64,000 nucleotides of DNA from NCBI GenBank assembly GCA_947494695.1, contig CANLWB010000001.1, positions 186,001 through 250,000 of the forward strand, written 5' to 3'. Origin of the DNA: an uncultured Flavobacteriaceae bacterium. Lineage in GTDB: Bacteria; Bacteroidota; Bacteroidia; Flavobacteriales; Flavobacteriaceae. Position numbers and translations under genes: made by a program. The notes under the pieces were generated by a model that saw nothing but the letters and a program-made list of their open reading frames with translations, had not been told where the DNA came from and ran no database searches. Shown here piece after piece: positions 17,814 through 28,600 of this stretch (the stretch's first letter is position 1; each line of letters opens with the position of its first letter).

Positions 17814-19454
17814 CTAATTGGTATCTGGTTCTGTATAAAATATCTTTAATGTCATACGTTTATTCTCATCGCTGCTACGGCTCCCATGTAAAATAGTTCC
17901 TCTTGGTGTTACAATCGTATTTGCCGGAACGGCTGTAATACCATTTTCGTCTTCTAATTTGTCAGCACTAGATACAATATTAACATTATTAGACAATACC
18001 AATCCTATTCTCGTATTGGTGGCACCTTTTAATAAGATATTATTTAAATGTTGAGTAAGACGTACTTTAAACTTTTTTTGAACTGGATTGCGCTGCGTTA
18101 AATGAACTACTTTGGAGTTAAAGGCTTCATCATTAGTGCTTTCGTCAAGAAAGTAGTCACTGGTAGGTATATTGTTTTCGATGTCGTAAGCATAAAGTCT
18201 ATCGTATTTATGGTAATCTCCATCCTCACCAGAAAAAGCATCATCACTTTCATAAACCACCAATTGTGCCTCATTTATTAATTTTTTTAGAACGAAATCA
18301 CCTGTTCTTGGATCTGTTACATATTCGCCATCTGCACCAATACGTCTAAAATCATTTAAAAAAGCTTCCAGTTCAACATCGTCATTTCCAAATAAATTAA
18401 CGACAGCCATAGACCCTTCTGTACCTTTAAGATATAGAGTTTCATCTCCTAAAACCGGATCACCATCGGCAAATGTCATGTTATAATTGTTAATAAATGG
18501 ATTAAGCCTTATGCTTCCTGTAAAGCCGAAATTAAGGATGTATTCAGACTGCGTTCTGGCACTGTCTTCTCCTTTTGAGTAATATATTGTTATGGTAGCA
18601 TCAGATGAATTAAGATTAAGCAAGACCATATTTCCATCATTATTTTCTGCTTCTGCTTTAAAATACAGACCTCTAAAGTAGTCTAAAAAATTACTACGAT
18701 TACTTATTTCTGGTTGTCCTTGCTGATCTAAAATCGCAGATTTCCAAAAATCTACATCTAATTCTAATCTTAAAGCGGGCGGGGATTGTGAAACTTCTTC
18801 ATCTTCCCCTTCCCCTATGGTCGTTACAATTTCAGCAGAACTGGGAAGATAGGTGCCTTCAAACATCAGGTCACCTTTATGGGTGTCAAAATTGATTGAT
18901 GTCGTTTCTGTTTGAGCTAAATTATCTGTTCCACCATTTTGATCAGAAAAATAACTTTGACTACTTGTATTCGAATTTGGATCAAAACTCCTTAAAAAAT
19001 AATTGTTCTGATAGATTGAAAGTTTTACAGGAGCCTCAGGGTTGCCGTATAAGGAATCTTTAATAGAATACGTGTTTCTTCCATTTTCAAAGCCATCAAT
19101 TCTACTTAGATAAGGAATATTTAAGATCACAGAGTCGACAACTGGGTTGGTACCAAAGTCTGTAACAAATGAAGTTGGTAATACTTGCGTTACTATACTG
19201 GCGTTAGTCTCTCCAAATTCAGGGTCATTGAAGTATCCTAATAGGTTAAACCCTAAATTATTTATTCGTAAAGCACTAATTTTTTTGTTATATGCAGATA
19301 TCGCTATATCTGCACTATTTGTGTCAAAATTGGCATTTTCTTTTCCTAAAACTTCACTTTTTACCTCACTAAAATCCTCATCACATGCGATAAAACATAT
19401 AATAGTTAAAATAAACATAAAGGAAAACTTAAGACTTTTAATCGTGTTTTTCAT
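17814..19454 (-). CDS. DUF4270 family lipoprotein
   Basis: A 546-residue predicted lipoprotein: N-terminal positive region and hydrophobic stretch ending in LTIICFIACDEDFSEV, with CDED after the lipid cysteine fitting the surface-export signal. The body matches DUF4270, a Bacteroidota-only family: FNLLGYFNDPEFGETNASIVTQ and VVDSVILNIPY near the N-terminus, then beta-rich repeats. Function is unknown. It lies between the glycogen-synthase-like gene (24 bp upstream) and glmS; this order is, from memory, common in Flavobacteriaceae, suggesting an envelope role. Confidence 0.85.
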   Translation of the reverse strand: MKNTIKSLKFSFMFILTIICFIACDEDFSEVKSEVLGKENANFDTNSADIAISAYNKKISALRINNLGFNLLGYFNDPEFGETNASIVTQVLPTSFVTDFGTNPVVDSVILNIPYLSRIDGFENGRNTYSIKDSLYGNPEAPVKLSIYQNNYFLRSFDPNSNTSSQSYFSDQNGGTDNLAQTETTSINFDTHKGDLMFEGTYLPSSAEIVTTIGEGEDEEVSQSPPALRLELDVDFWKSAILDQQGQPEISNRSNFLDYFRGLYFKAEAENNDGNMVLLNLNSSDATITIYYSKGEDSARTQSEYILNFGFTGSIRLNPFINNYNMTFADGDPVLGDETLYLKGTEGSMAVVNLFGNDDVELEAFLNDFRRIGADGEYVTDPRTGDFVLKKLINEAQLVVYESDDAFSGEDGDYHKYDRLYAYDIENNIPTSDYFLDESTNDEAFNSKVVHLTQRNPVQKKFKVRLTQHLNNILLKGATNTRIGLVLSNNVNIVSSADKLEDENGITAVPANTIVTPRGTILHGSRSSDENKRMTLKIFYTEPDTN

Positions 19455-19478
19455 AGATATAACAAATGAATAGGCGGG

Positions 19479-20288
19479 TTAACTTAAAACGTTGGTGTTT
19501 AAAAATGTTGTATAAGCTTCACCAAATTCATCTTTAATTTTGTATTCTAATACAGGTTTATTAGACGTTTCCAAATAAGATGATAAATCGTCAGGAATAT
19601 TCTCAGACCCTATAACCAGGGCATCAGAATAATCAATAGCAACTTTCATTAAGTTGCTGTATGAAGGCTCTTCCAACACATTAACGGCATCCTCATTAAT
19701 GTTGTCAAATTTAATCTTATTAAGCATATCTTCATTTAAAGTATTGTTAAAACTCTTATTGTAAATAGAAGTCACAATCTTACTTTCATTAAATAAAGGT
19801 TCGTCTTTATAATATTCTTTCAAGTATAGCGGCAATAATGATGCCAACCAACCATGAACATGAATAACATCTGGAGACCAGTTTAATTTTTTAACAGTTT
19901 CGATAACGCCCTTTGCAAAGAAGATAGCGCGCTCATCATTATCTGAAAATAACTTTCCGTCCTCATCGGTTAACGTTGCTTTTCTTTTAAAGTATTCGTC
20001 GTTATCGATAAAGTAAACCTGTATGCGTTCTTTAGGGATAGAAGCAACTTTAATAATAAGAGGCATGTCTAAATCGTTTATCACCAGGTTTATTCCCGAT
20101 AATCTTATAACTTCATGCAATTGATGTCTACGTTCATTTATGTTGCCGTATCGAGGCATGAAAATTCTTATTTGCCCGCCTTGTTGGTTCACCAATCTTG
20201 GAGCCTCAAAGGACATGGAAGAAATTTCGGTTTCTGGTAAATAGGGAACTACTTCAGATGATACATACAATATCCTCTTATCTTTCAT
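19479..20288 (-). CDS. Half-length glycogen/starch synthase-like protein (GT5 N-terminal domain)
   Basis: A 269-residue protein matching only the N-terminal catalytic domain of glycogen synthases (family about 470-490): RILYVSSEVVPYLPETE, IRIFMPRYGNIN, VYFIDNDEYF and DVIHVHGWLASLLPLYL. The C-terminal GT-B half that completes the active site is missing, and the K-x-G-G loop that binds ADP-glucose near the N-terminus is replaced by ETEISSMSFEAP. It therefore probably does not elongate glucan. The ORF ends cleanly and similar short proteins occur in other flavobacteria, so it looks like a stable variant rather than a fragment. It is divergent from panC. Confidence 0.8.
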   Translation of the reverse strand: MKDKRILYVSSEVVPYLPETEISSMSFEAPRLVNQQGGQIRIFMPRYGNINERRHQLHEVIRLSGINLVINDLDMPLIIKVASIPKERIQVYFIDNDEYFKRKATLTDEDGKLFSDNDERAIFFAKGVIETVKKLNWSPDVIHVHGWLASLLPLYLKEYYKDEPLFNESKIVTSIYNKSFNNTLNEDMLNKIKFDNINEDAVNVLEEPSYSNLMKVAIDYSDALVIGSENIPDDLSSYLETSNKPVLEYKIKDEFGEAYTTFLNTNVLS

Positions 20289-20416
20289 ATGATTATTTTT
20301 GCTGACTTTTTAAAGTCGAATATAACTAGTAATTAGCGGCTTTTTTTGAAAAGAAATCTTGCCAAGCATATTTTAAGAGATGCTTTACATATTAAAAATT
20401 CAAAATAAAAAACACG

Positions 20417-20424
20417 CAAAAGTA
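20417..20424 (-). promoter_or_regulatory. Putative -7 box of the glycogen-synthase-like / DUF4270 genes
   Basis: Minus strand TACTTTTG matches TAnnTTTG exactly. It leaves a leader of about 128 bases before the ATG at 20288. Confidence 0.4.
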
Positions 20425-20455
20425 CAAAATTTTATGCAAATTGGCTGTAAAATCT

Positions 20456-20463
20456 TAAGTTTG
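20456..20463 (+). promoter_or_regulatory. Putative -7 box of panCD
   Basis: TAAGTTTG matches TAnnTTTG exactly and lies 24 bases before the panC start. It is 31 bases from the oppositely directed box at 20417-20424, so the two promoters are back to back. Confidence 0.5.
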
Positions 20464-20487
20464 CACGCGTTAATTTTTTATTAAAAA

Positions 20488-21339
20488 GTGGAATTTTACT
20501 CAGAAAAAGAACAAATTACTACCATTATTGAAGCCTTAAAATTAAAGGGGCTAACCCTGGGGTTGGTTCCAACAATGGGAGCTTTACACGATGGGCATCT
20601 TCAATTGGTTAAAAGGGCTTTACGTGAAAATGATAAGGTTGTGGTTACCATTTTTGTTAATCCGACACAATTTAACAATGAGGAAGATCTCGAAAAATAC
20701 CCAAGAACTCTTGAGAGTGATTTGGAACTTCTGGAAACCGTAAGCAAGGACAATATTATGGTTTATGCACCATTGGCTAATGACATTTATGATGATGATA
20801 TAGTCTCCCAAAGTTTCGATTTTGATGGATTGGAACTTGAAATGGAGGGAAAATTTAGAGATGGGCATTTTGACGGAGTTGGTACGATAGTAAAGCGTTT
20901 TTTCGATGTCGTAAAACCTCATAATGCCTATTTTGGAGAGAAAGATTTTCAGCAATTACAGATCATAAAGAAATTGGTTGAAAAACTTGATATTCCTTTG
21001 AATATAGTAGGGTGCGAAATTTATAGGGAAGCTAATGGCTTGGCGATGAGTTCTCGTAATACAAGGTTGAAACCCGCTTATAAAGAAGCTGCCCCTTTTA
21101 TATACAGGACATTAACAACTGCCAAAACACTTTTTGGCACAGATAGTGTTGAAAAGGTCACAGAATGGGTTGAAAATCAATTTGCAACACATGATTTACT
21201 GGAACTGGAATATTTTATAATTGCAGATGAGAAAACCTTAAAAACTGCGGTGCAAAAATCTAATAAAAATTCATATAGAGCGTTTATAGCTGTATATGCA
21301 GATGATATAAGACTTATTGATAATATCGCACTAAATTAA
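20488..21339 (+). CDS. panC: Pantothenate synthetase (PanC)
   Basis: A 283-residue ATP-dependent ligase that joins pantoate and beta-alanine to form pantothenate, the CoA precursor. Seen: [16 protein letters not shown] (HIGH-like signature), [46 protein letters not shown] and [10 protein letters not shown] with the KMSKS-like loop. Length is normal. The start is GTG at 20488 (GTG GAA TTT TAC); no in-frame ATG gives a full N-terminus. panD follows after 13 bases, so substrate supply and ligation are coupled in one operon. Confidence 0.96.
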   Translation: MEFYSEKEQITTIIEALKLKGLTLGLVPTMGALHDGHLQLVKRALRENDKVVVTIFVNPTQFNNEEDLEKYPRTLESDLELLETVSKDNIMVYAPLANDIYDDDIVSQSFDFDGLELEMEGKFRDGHFDGVGTIVKRFFDVVKPHNAYFGEKDFQQLQIIKKLVEKLDIPLNIVGCEIYREANGLAMSSRNTRLKPAYKEAAPFIYRTLTTAKTLFGTDSVEKVTEWVENQFATHDLLELEYFIIADEKTLKTAVQKSNKNSYRAFIAVYADDIRLIDNIALN

Positions 21340-21352
21340 TTATCTTTGCCTA

Positions 21353-21703
21353 ATGCAAATACAAGTAGTAAAATCGAAGATTCATAGAGTAAAATGCACG
21401 GGTGCAGAGCTCAATTATATAGGTAGCATTACCATTGATGAAGATTTAATGGAGGCGGCAAATATTATTCAGGGAGAAAAAGTTCAGATTGTTAATAACA
21501 ATAACGGTGAACGTTTAGAGACGTATTGCATTCCTGGTCCACGAAAGAGTGGTGAAATTACACTTAATGGGGCCGCAGCCAGGAAGGTGTCGTTAGGAGA
21601 TACATTAATATTAATTACTTACGCCTTTATGGATATCGAAAGTGCTAAAAATTTTAAGCCCTCACTAGTTTTTCCGGACGAAGCGACTAATTTATTAAAA
21701 TAG
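21353..21703 (+). CDS. panD: Aspartate 1-decarboxylase (PanD)
   Basis: A 116-residue pyruvoyl enzyme giving beta-alanine for pantothenate. The proenzyme self-cleaves at Gly24-Ser25 in [11 protein letters not shown], leaving Ser25 to become the pyruvoyl group. Other conserved parts are [13 protein letters not shown], the [13 protein letters not shown] loop with the catalytic region, and [11 protein letters not shown]. Length is slightly below the E. coli protein (126). It lies directly behind panC. Confidence 0.96.
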   Translation: MQIQVVKSKIHRVKCTGAELNYIGSITIDEDLMEAANIIQGEKVQIVNNNNGERLETYCIPGPRKSGEITLNGAAARKVSLGDTLILITYAFMDIESAKNFKPSLVFPDEATNLLK

Positions 21704-21707
21704 CGTT

Positions 21708-22676
21708 TTGAATCCTAAACTGAAAAGAATACTAAAAATTTCACTCCCATTATTGTTGGGAGTTTTTTTGGTTTGGTATTCCCTTAGAGAAGTTCCAATT
21801 CCTGTAATTATTCGGTATTGGGAGGCTTCAGAAAAGAGCTGGGTTATTTTAGGTGTTTTTTTAGGTTTACTGAGTCACTTGTCGAGAGCTTATCGATGGC
21901 GGTTTCAACTAGAACCTCTTGGTTATAACATTAAATTTGGAAACAGCATTATGGCTGTATTTGCTACGTATTTAATCAACTATACCATTCCCAGGTCGGG
22001 AGAAATAGCAAGAGCTTCAATATTAACAAATTATGAAGATGTGCCTTTCGAAAAGGGTTTTGGTACTATTGTAGCAGAGCGTATAGCAGATTTAATCGTT
22101 ATACTAACCATTATTGTGATTACTCTTTTTCTTCAATTCGATTTTATTTATGGGTTTATTGCTGAGAAAATAAACCCCACAAAAATTATTATAGCTTTTA
22201 CAGGATTTGTGGTGCTTGTTTTGTTTTTTTTCGGATTAATGAAGAGAAGTCATTCTAAATTGGCGCTAAAAATAAAGGGATTTGTATCCGGTTTAATAGA
22301 AGGTGCGTTAAGTATCTTTAAGATGAAGAAGAAATGGCCGTTTATATTCCATACACTTTTTATCTGGAGTATGTACCTCCTTATGTTTTATATTACGTCT
22401 TTGGCGATTAAAGATTTACAAGGCATTTCTACAGGAGCTGTATTAATAGGGTTTATTTCTGCAAGTTTTAGTATTGCCGCCACTAGTGGAGGCATTGGGG
22501 CGTATCCCATTGCGGTATATTTGGCATTTTCAATTTTTGGAATAGCAAAAGACCCGGCAATAGCATTTGGTTGGATTATGTGGGCTTCTCAAACGCTTAT
22601 GATTATCATTTTTGGTGGTTTATCGTTAATTTATCTGCCCATCTACAATAGAAAGAAGTCAAATAAAAGCGTTTAA
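21708..22676 (+). CDS. Lysylphosphatidylglycerol synthase TM-like (UPF0104) membrane protein
   Basis: A 322-residue integral membrane protein with about eight hydrophobic segments matching the LPG_synthase_TM/UPF0104 family (flippase-like part of MprF): SHLSRAYRWRFQLE, YLINYTIPRSGEIARASIL, ERIADLIVI and ATSGGIGAYPIAVYLAF. The catalytic lysyl transfer domain of MprF is absent, so lipid flipping or transport is likelier than aminoacylation; the substrate is unknown. Start is TTG at 21708, 4 bases after the panD stop; no in-frame ATG lies near the N-terminus. It is placed in the panCD operon. Confidence 0.82.
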   Translation: MNPKLKRILKISLPLLLGVFLVWYSLREVPIPVIIRYWEASEKSWVILGVFLGLLSHLSRAYRWRFQLEPLGYNIKFGNSIMAVFATYLINYTIPRSGEIARASILTNYEDVPFEKGFGTIVAERIADLIVILTIIVITLFLQFDFIYGFIAEKINPTKIIIAFTGFVVLVLFFFGLMKRSHSKLALKIKGFVSGLIEGALSIFKMKKKWPFIFHTLFIWSMYLLMFYITSLAIKDLQGISTGAVLIGFISASFSIAATSGGIGAYPIAVYLAFSIFGIAKDPAIAFGWIMWASQTLMIIIFGGLSLIYLPIYNRKKSNKSV

Positions 22677-22754
22677 CGAGCTTGTCGTAACTTTACTTTT
22701 TATCTCTAGCATTATTTATTAACTTGCCATATCAAATTTCAAATCATTAACCGA

Positions 22755-23903
22755 ATGAAACCACTACTTTATGTTATATTATTAGGACTATCTCTCCATT
22801 TTGTTGGGGCTCAAGTAAAGTATAAAACGATAGAATCCTTGAAATTAGGAGATACAAGAGAACTCAAAATACAATTACCAAGAGGTTATAGTAGTAATAC
22901 AGATAAAAAATACCCACTAGTCATTGTTTTCGATGCAGACTTTTTATTTGAACCTGTTTCGGGGAATATCGATTATTTATCCTATTGGGAAGATATGCCA
23001 GAATCTATTATTGTTGGTGTTAACCAAGTCGATAAGCGATTTGATGACTGTATGTATTCAGAACAAACGTCTTTACCAATAGATTCGGGAGTTGATTTTT
23101 TTGAGTTTATTTCTAAAGAACTCGTTCCGTTTATTAATAAAACTTATAGGACCACAAACTTTAGAGTGGCCGTAGGTCATGGGGATACAGCTAATTATAT
23201 TAACTATTTTTTATTAAAACCAAAGCCATTGTTTCAAGGGTATGTCGTTGTAAGTCCAGAGATTGCTCCAAACATGATAAATTATCTTCCGGAAAGATTA
23301 AATAAACTGGAATCTAAAACATTTTACTATTTGGCGTACACCAAAAATGATAGAAGTTCTATTAGAAAGATGACCGAAACATTAAATAAGGATATTACCG
23401 CTATTGATAGTGATTATTTGGAGTACAATTTTGAGACTTTTGAAAGCGCAACACATTATTCTTCACCTTTATATGGGTTGCCAAGGGCTCTTGAGAGTAT
23501 GTTTAAAGTCTATCAACCTATTAATAAAAAAGAATATAAAGACGTTATATTAGAACTTGAAACATCTCCGGTGGCCTATTTAGTAGAAAAATATCAGACC
23601 ATTAAAGATTTATTTGGTGTAGAAAAGAAGATATTAGTAAATGACTTCAAGGCCATTTCGGCAGCAATAGAGAAGACTGGGCAATTTGAATATTATGAAG
23701 AATTGAGTAAGATGGCACGTGATGAATACCCTAAGACACTTTTAGGAGACTATTATTTAGCTCGGTTTTTCGAGGAGGGTAACGAGCCTAAAAAAGCAAT
23801 GCGTATTTATCAGGCGGGGTATATACTAAACGAGATTGCTGGAATAACCAAAGATTTAATGCTTGAAAGAGCAGATTCAATCAAGGAAGACTTTGGTTAT
23901 TAG
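22755..23903 (+). CDS. Esterase-like alpha/beta-hydrolase fold protein, nucleophile apparently lost
   Basis: A 382-residue secreted protein: signal peptide about 1-19 (LLGLSLHFVGAQ), then an esterase D/Fes-like alpha/beta hydrolase domain (YPLVIVFDADFLF, IIVGVNQVDKRFDDC, FFEFISKELVPFINKTY) to about residue 260, and a C-terminal helical region resembling TPR repeats. At the nucleophile elbow, where G-x-S-x-G is expected, the sequence is VAVGHGDTANY (141-145 GHGDT), so the serine is Gly143. Unless another residue has taken over, it should be inactive and may be a binding protein. It lies between the UPF0104 gene and radA, with separate short gaps. Confidence 0.75.
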   Translation: MKPLLYVILLGLSLHFVGAQVKYKTIESLKLGDTRELKIQLPRGYSSNTDKKYPLVIVFDADFLFEPVSGNIDYLSYWEDMPESIIVGVNQVDKRFDDCMYSEQTSLPIDSGVDFFEFISKELVPFINKTYRTTNFRVAVGHGDTANYINYFLLKPKPLFQGYVVVSPEIAPNMINYLPERLNKLESKTFYYLAYTKNDRSSIRKMTETLNKDITAIDSDYLEYNFETFESATHYSSPLYGLPRALESMFKVYQPINKKEYKDVILELETSPVAYLVEKYQTIKDLFGVEKKILVNDFKAISAAIEKTGQFEYYEELSKMARDEYPKTLLGDYYLARFFEEGNEPKKAMRIYQAGYILNEIAGITKDLMLERADSIKEDFGY

Positions 23904-23944
23904 TATCAAATTAAATTTAAAAACTGTAAACTTTAATTGCTATA

Positions 23945-25303
23945 ATGGCAAAGGTAAAAACGACTTTTTTTTGTCAGAATTGTGGAAGCCAGTACGCGAA
24001 GTGGCAAGGGCAGTGTAATGCCTGTAAAGCATGGAACACTATTGTTGAAGAGGTCGTTCAAAAAACAGAAAAGAACGATTGGAAGACTTCTACATCTACG
24101 ACTAAAAAAGCTACAATTCCCCTACAGATAAAAGATATAGATCTTACTAAAGAGCCTAGACTTAATACACTCGATACAGAGTTTAACAGAGTTTTAGGTG
24201 GAGGTATTGTGCCAGGGTCTTTAACACTTTTAGGTGGGGAGCCTGGTATAGGAAAAAGTACATTATTACTTCAAATTTCGTTAAAACTGCCTTATAGAAC
24301 GTTGTATGTTTCGGGAGAAGAAAGTCAAAAACAAATAAAAATGCGTGCCGAGCGCATTAATCAAAACCAAAGTAACTGCTATATTTTAACGGAAACTAAA
24401 ACTCAAAATATCTTTAAACAAATTGAGACTTTAGAGCCGGATATTGTTATTATTGACTCTATTCAAACTTTACATAGCGATTATATTGAGTCCTCTTCGG
24501 GGAGTATTTCTCAGATAAAAGAATGTACATCAGAACTTATAAAGTTTGCCAAAGAAACGGCAACACCAGTTTTATTAATTGGACACATCACTAAAGATGG
24601 TCATATTGCTGGACCAAAAATTTTGGAGCATATGGTAGATACTGTGTTGCAATTTGAAGGTGATCGCAATCATGTGTTTAGAATTTTAAGAGCCAATAAA
24701 AATCGTTTTGGTTCTACAAATGAGCTTGGTATTTACGAAATGCAAGGATCTGGATTGCGTGAGGTGTCTAATCCTTCCGAGGTGCTTATATCTAAAAAAG
24801 ATGAAGAATTATCTGGAAATGCCATCGCTGCAACTTTAGAAGGTATGCGTCCATTAATGATTGAAGTACAGGCCTTAGTAAGTACTGCCGTTTATGGAAC
24901 ACCACAACGTTCGGCAACTGGTTTTAATGCCAAGCGTTTAAATATGCTATTAGCGGTTTTAGAAAAACGAGCCGGCTTTCGTTTGGGAGCGAAAGATGTG
25001 TTCTTAAATATTACCGGGGGGATTACGGTAGATGATCCGGCGATTGATTTGGCGGTGGTAGCTGCCATACTATCCTCTAATGAGGATGCTGCTATACAAA
25101 AGGACTATTGTTTTGCTGCAGAACTTGGTTTATCGGGTGAAATTAGACCCATACAGCGCGTAGAGCAGCGTATTCTTGAGGCTGAAAAATTAGGATTCTC
25201 GACCATCTTTGTATCTAAATACAACAAGATTTCATTGAAGAAGCTTTCTATTAAAGTTCAACTCATTTCTAAAATTGAAGATTTAACCGATTTTCTCATT
25301 TAA
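23945..25303 (+). CDS. radA: DNA repair protein RadA
   Basis: A 452-residue RecA-related ATPase that promotes branch migration in recombinational repair. In order: an N-terminal four-cysteine zinc finger (CQNC, CNAC; residues 9-30), the RecA-like core with P-loop GGEPGIGKSTLLL (about 97-109), VSGEES, the RadA signature KNRFG (RANKNRFGSTNE), and a C-terminal Lon-protease-like domain (FNAKRLNMLLAVLEKR, LDLAVVAAILSS region) lacking proteolytic residues. Length is normal. ATG at 23945 lies 41 bases after the previous stop. Confidence 0.96.
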   Translation: MAKVKTTFFCQNCGSQYAKWQGQCNACKAWNTIVEEVVQKTEKNDWKTSTSTTKKATIPLQIKDIDLTKEPRLNTLDTEFNRVLGGGIVPGSLTLLGGEPGIGKSTLLLQISLKLPYRTLYVSGEESQKQIKMRAERINQNQSNCYILTETKTQNIFKQIETLEPDIVIIDSIQTLHSDYIESSSGSISQIKECTSELIKFAKETATPVLLIGHITKDGHIAGPKILEHMVDTVLQFEGDRNHVFRILRANKNRFGSTNELGIYEMQGSGLREVSNPSEVLISKKDEELSGNAIAATLEGMRPLMIEVQALVSTAVYGTPQRSATGFNAKRLNMLLAVLEKRAGFRLGAKDVFLNITGGITVDDPAIDLAVVAAILSSNEDAAIQKDYCFAAELGLSGEIRPIQRVEQRILEAEKLGFSTIFVSKYNKISLKKLSIKVQLISKIEDLTDFLI

Positions 25304-25658
25304 TTTTACCACTAAAATATGCCTAGCGACACATAAATATAGAGCTCTTATCGTATAAATGTGCATTTTGTCGGACTTTTATTAGTTTTTATCGATTTTT
25401 TAAATTAATATTGTAGTGAATTTACTACCTGTTGTGAGATTGATTGTTTTCAATTGGTGGTTTTGTTCATTAATATATTTAGTTTCATGCTGTTATTTAT
25501 TAGTGGCGTGTAGGATATTGCTTTAAAAATAGTATTCAAATTGCTGTGTATTTCGTCGGTATTCTTGTATTTGGTAGAGAATTTTCGAATTTTCGACGAA
25601 AAAACACACGTAACTATTTGAATATAAGATAATTTAGATTCACCCAAATCTATTAATT
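25304..25658. other. 355-bp AT-rich gap between radA and the LamG protein gene
   Basis: No convincing gene: a 65-codon minus-strand frame has no domain match or start context. The sequence is very AT-rich, with a short GTAGT/ACTAC inverted repeat near 25412-25427. It presumably holds the promoter of the large secreted protein gene, but no exact -7 box next to the ATG was identified. Confidence 0.5.
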
Positions 25659-28600
25659 ATGAAGACATATACTATTAACCTAGGACAAGTTTATTTATTT
25701 GTATTGTTTTTTTTAACAATAAAAGGTATTACTCATGCGCAGCTCCATTCCCCTCCCGCATGTGGCGAAAATTTCACTTTAGACTGGTCTTCAGCGCCTT
25801 CGGCGACTAACGAATTTAATTGGTTGGCTGCTGGGGTCTTATCAAATACATTTAATAATGTAGATAATTCAGGAATAGATTTCACAGTAACTTTTACAGG
25901 AGAAACTGGCACCCTGGGCGTTTGGGGAGGAACACAAACACCAAAAGTAGGGACATCAGCTTCGGGTTCTAGTTTGGAGAATCTAGACCTTGTAACAAAT
26001 GGCTTTTCTTCAACAGGTATAACCTGTACAATAACATTTAGTACTCCTATATATGCTTTATCTTTTGATTTATCTCACGTAAATTCTAATGGAACCAATG
26101 GAGATATGTACACGATTACTGCGACTACTACTAATGGAGACACCCTTTTTCCAACATTTACCAGTTCACCAACTCCATCGTATACTATAAATAATTCAAC
26201 AGGAGTGGTAGATGCAAATGCTTCATCTACCAGTGGAACAAATGCTATTGTTGGGGTTAATTTCTTAGATGAAGATTACATTGAAAGCGTTACCTTTTTA
26301 TGGCAAAATTGTTCTTCATGCTCCCCTAATGTTATGCATGGCTCTGGGCTCGGTAATTTTAGTTTTTGTATCCCCCAAACTCTAGATTTTGATGGTGTAA
26401 ACGATTATGTAGACAGATCTGCATTTTTAGGAGGTAAATCGGAAGTAACAATGATGTCATGGATAAAACTAGATGCTGGTTCTGATGGAGGTGAAATTAT
26501 AGGGCAGCGCAATTTTAGACTTTATGTAGATTCCAATAAAAACTTGAAAGGGTTTGTTAGAACTGACTCTGGATTAAGTATAAGCACACCAGATCTCTCT
26601 CTAGCAACATTATCGGATAATTTATGGTACCATGTTTCTTTAAAATATAATGGGAATACAGGAGATATTACCCTAGATCTAAATGGAGAATCTATTTGGA
26701 GTTATTCTGATGTATCCATTATTGGAACGACTCTAAATAATGAAGCTGAATGGAATTCAGATCATGATTTTGAAATTGGAAGAAACACAGAGCTGAACAA
26801 TAATTATTTTGAAGGTTCTATTTATGAATGTAGGGTGTTTAGTAAAGCTTTAACGGTTAGTCAGTTACAGAGGCAGGTAAATCAAGAAATTGAAAACAAT
26901 TTGGGTAACGTAAGAGGGACTATTATACCAAAAGATATTGAAGGGTTATTGTGGAATGATTTGGAGCTTTACTATAAAATGGGAGTTATTGAAACGGGTT
27001 ATACTCCAGATTCTTCTAACTCAAATGTTGATGGGCATTTAAATAATATGAGAACCTATCAAGAATATACAGCTCCTTTACCTTATGTTACTACCTCGTT
27101 TTGTAATGGAAACTGGACTGATTCCAACAATTGGGTTCATGGTGATGTATGGGATATAAGTGCAATACCTTCTGAAAGTGCTATTATACAGATACAAGGA
27201 AATATCCAGCTAAATACCGATATCTCAACAGTTGGTTTAATCATTGATAGCGGAGGTACACTGGAAGTAAGTAATGATAGTGGAGTATTTAACTCTTGGT
27301 ATTTGGAGTTAAACGGCACTCTGGATTTAGAGGATGATTGCCAGCTCATTCAATCGACAAATAGTGATTTGGTGACGTCTGCCACAGGTAAACTTTTAAG
27401 GCGCCAGGAAGGGACTTCAAATATGTTTAGATACAATTATTGGTCATCACCAGTTGGAACTTTAGGGGCAACAAGTTTAACCGATAACAATAGCTCCACG
27501 AATAATGCAAACAATACGTCATATAATTTAAATATGATTAAGGACGAATCTGGAGTTAATCTATCATTTACCTCTGGTTATCATGAAGTCGGAAAAATAA
27601 GTTCCTACTGGATATTCACTTTTAAAAATGGGTTGACATACTGGGATTGGGCTTCGGTTTCACCGGGTACTCCACTAGAGCCTGGTGTTGGTTATACTCA
27701 AAAAGGGACTGGAAATGCAGGTACACAACAACAATATATATTTGAAGGAAAGCCAAACAATGGTACTATTTTAGTAAATGTAACAGACACCGGAGGACCA
27801 GGATCTGTAACTTCCGTATCAAAGACAGAATATTTATTAGGAAATCCATATCCATCAGCTTTAGATATTCATAAGTTTATAGATGATAACGCCGGTGTGA
27901 TAGATGGTACACTTAAATTATGGCAACATTGGGGAGGGGATTCACATTATCTTGATGAATACCTTGCAGGTTATGCTCAGGTGAATAAGCTAGGATCTGT
28001 ACGAGCCTATCAATTTGTAGGGTTTTATGGAGCGCATAATGGTTCTATGGATGGTACTATAACACCATCGAAATACCTTTCTGTGGGGCAAGGGTTTGTA
28101 ACAGAAATTATTGCCGATGGTAATGTCGAGTTTAATAACAGCCAGAGAGTATTTATAAAAGAGTCTGATGCCGATGGCAGCTATAATAATGGTTCAACTT
28201 TTGTTAAATCGGCCCAAACAAAATCTAAGAAAGGGAGTGATGATGCCAATGCTAGTGCTAAGGAGGAAGGGGATAATACCAACCCGATGCAGAAGATTCG
28301 ATTAGAATTTAAATCTATAGTAGGACCAGATACCAGAAGAGAACTACTCCTGGGCTTTAGTGACAATACTACAGATGGATTTGATTATGGATATGATGCA
28401 GAATGCGATGATATTAATAACAATGATTTAAACCTAAACCTTGAAGGTAAGAATATGAATATTCAGGCTTATGGACCGCTTTCTTCGGAAAAAGTAGTGC
28501 CTCTAAACTTTAAGTCATCTGCAGATAATACGTTTGTGATTAGCATTACAGATATGGAACACATAGATGAGGATCAAGATATATTTATAAAGGACAATTT

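Noticed and set aside
21708-21710. TTG start of the UPF0104 gene as an annotation error
   Set aside because: No ATG exists near the N-terminus, the first membrane helix begins right after, and spacing to the panD stop is operon-like, so the TTG start is accepted.
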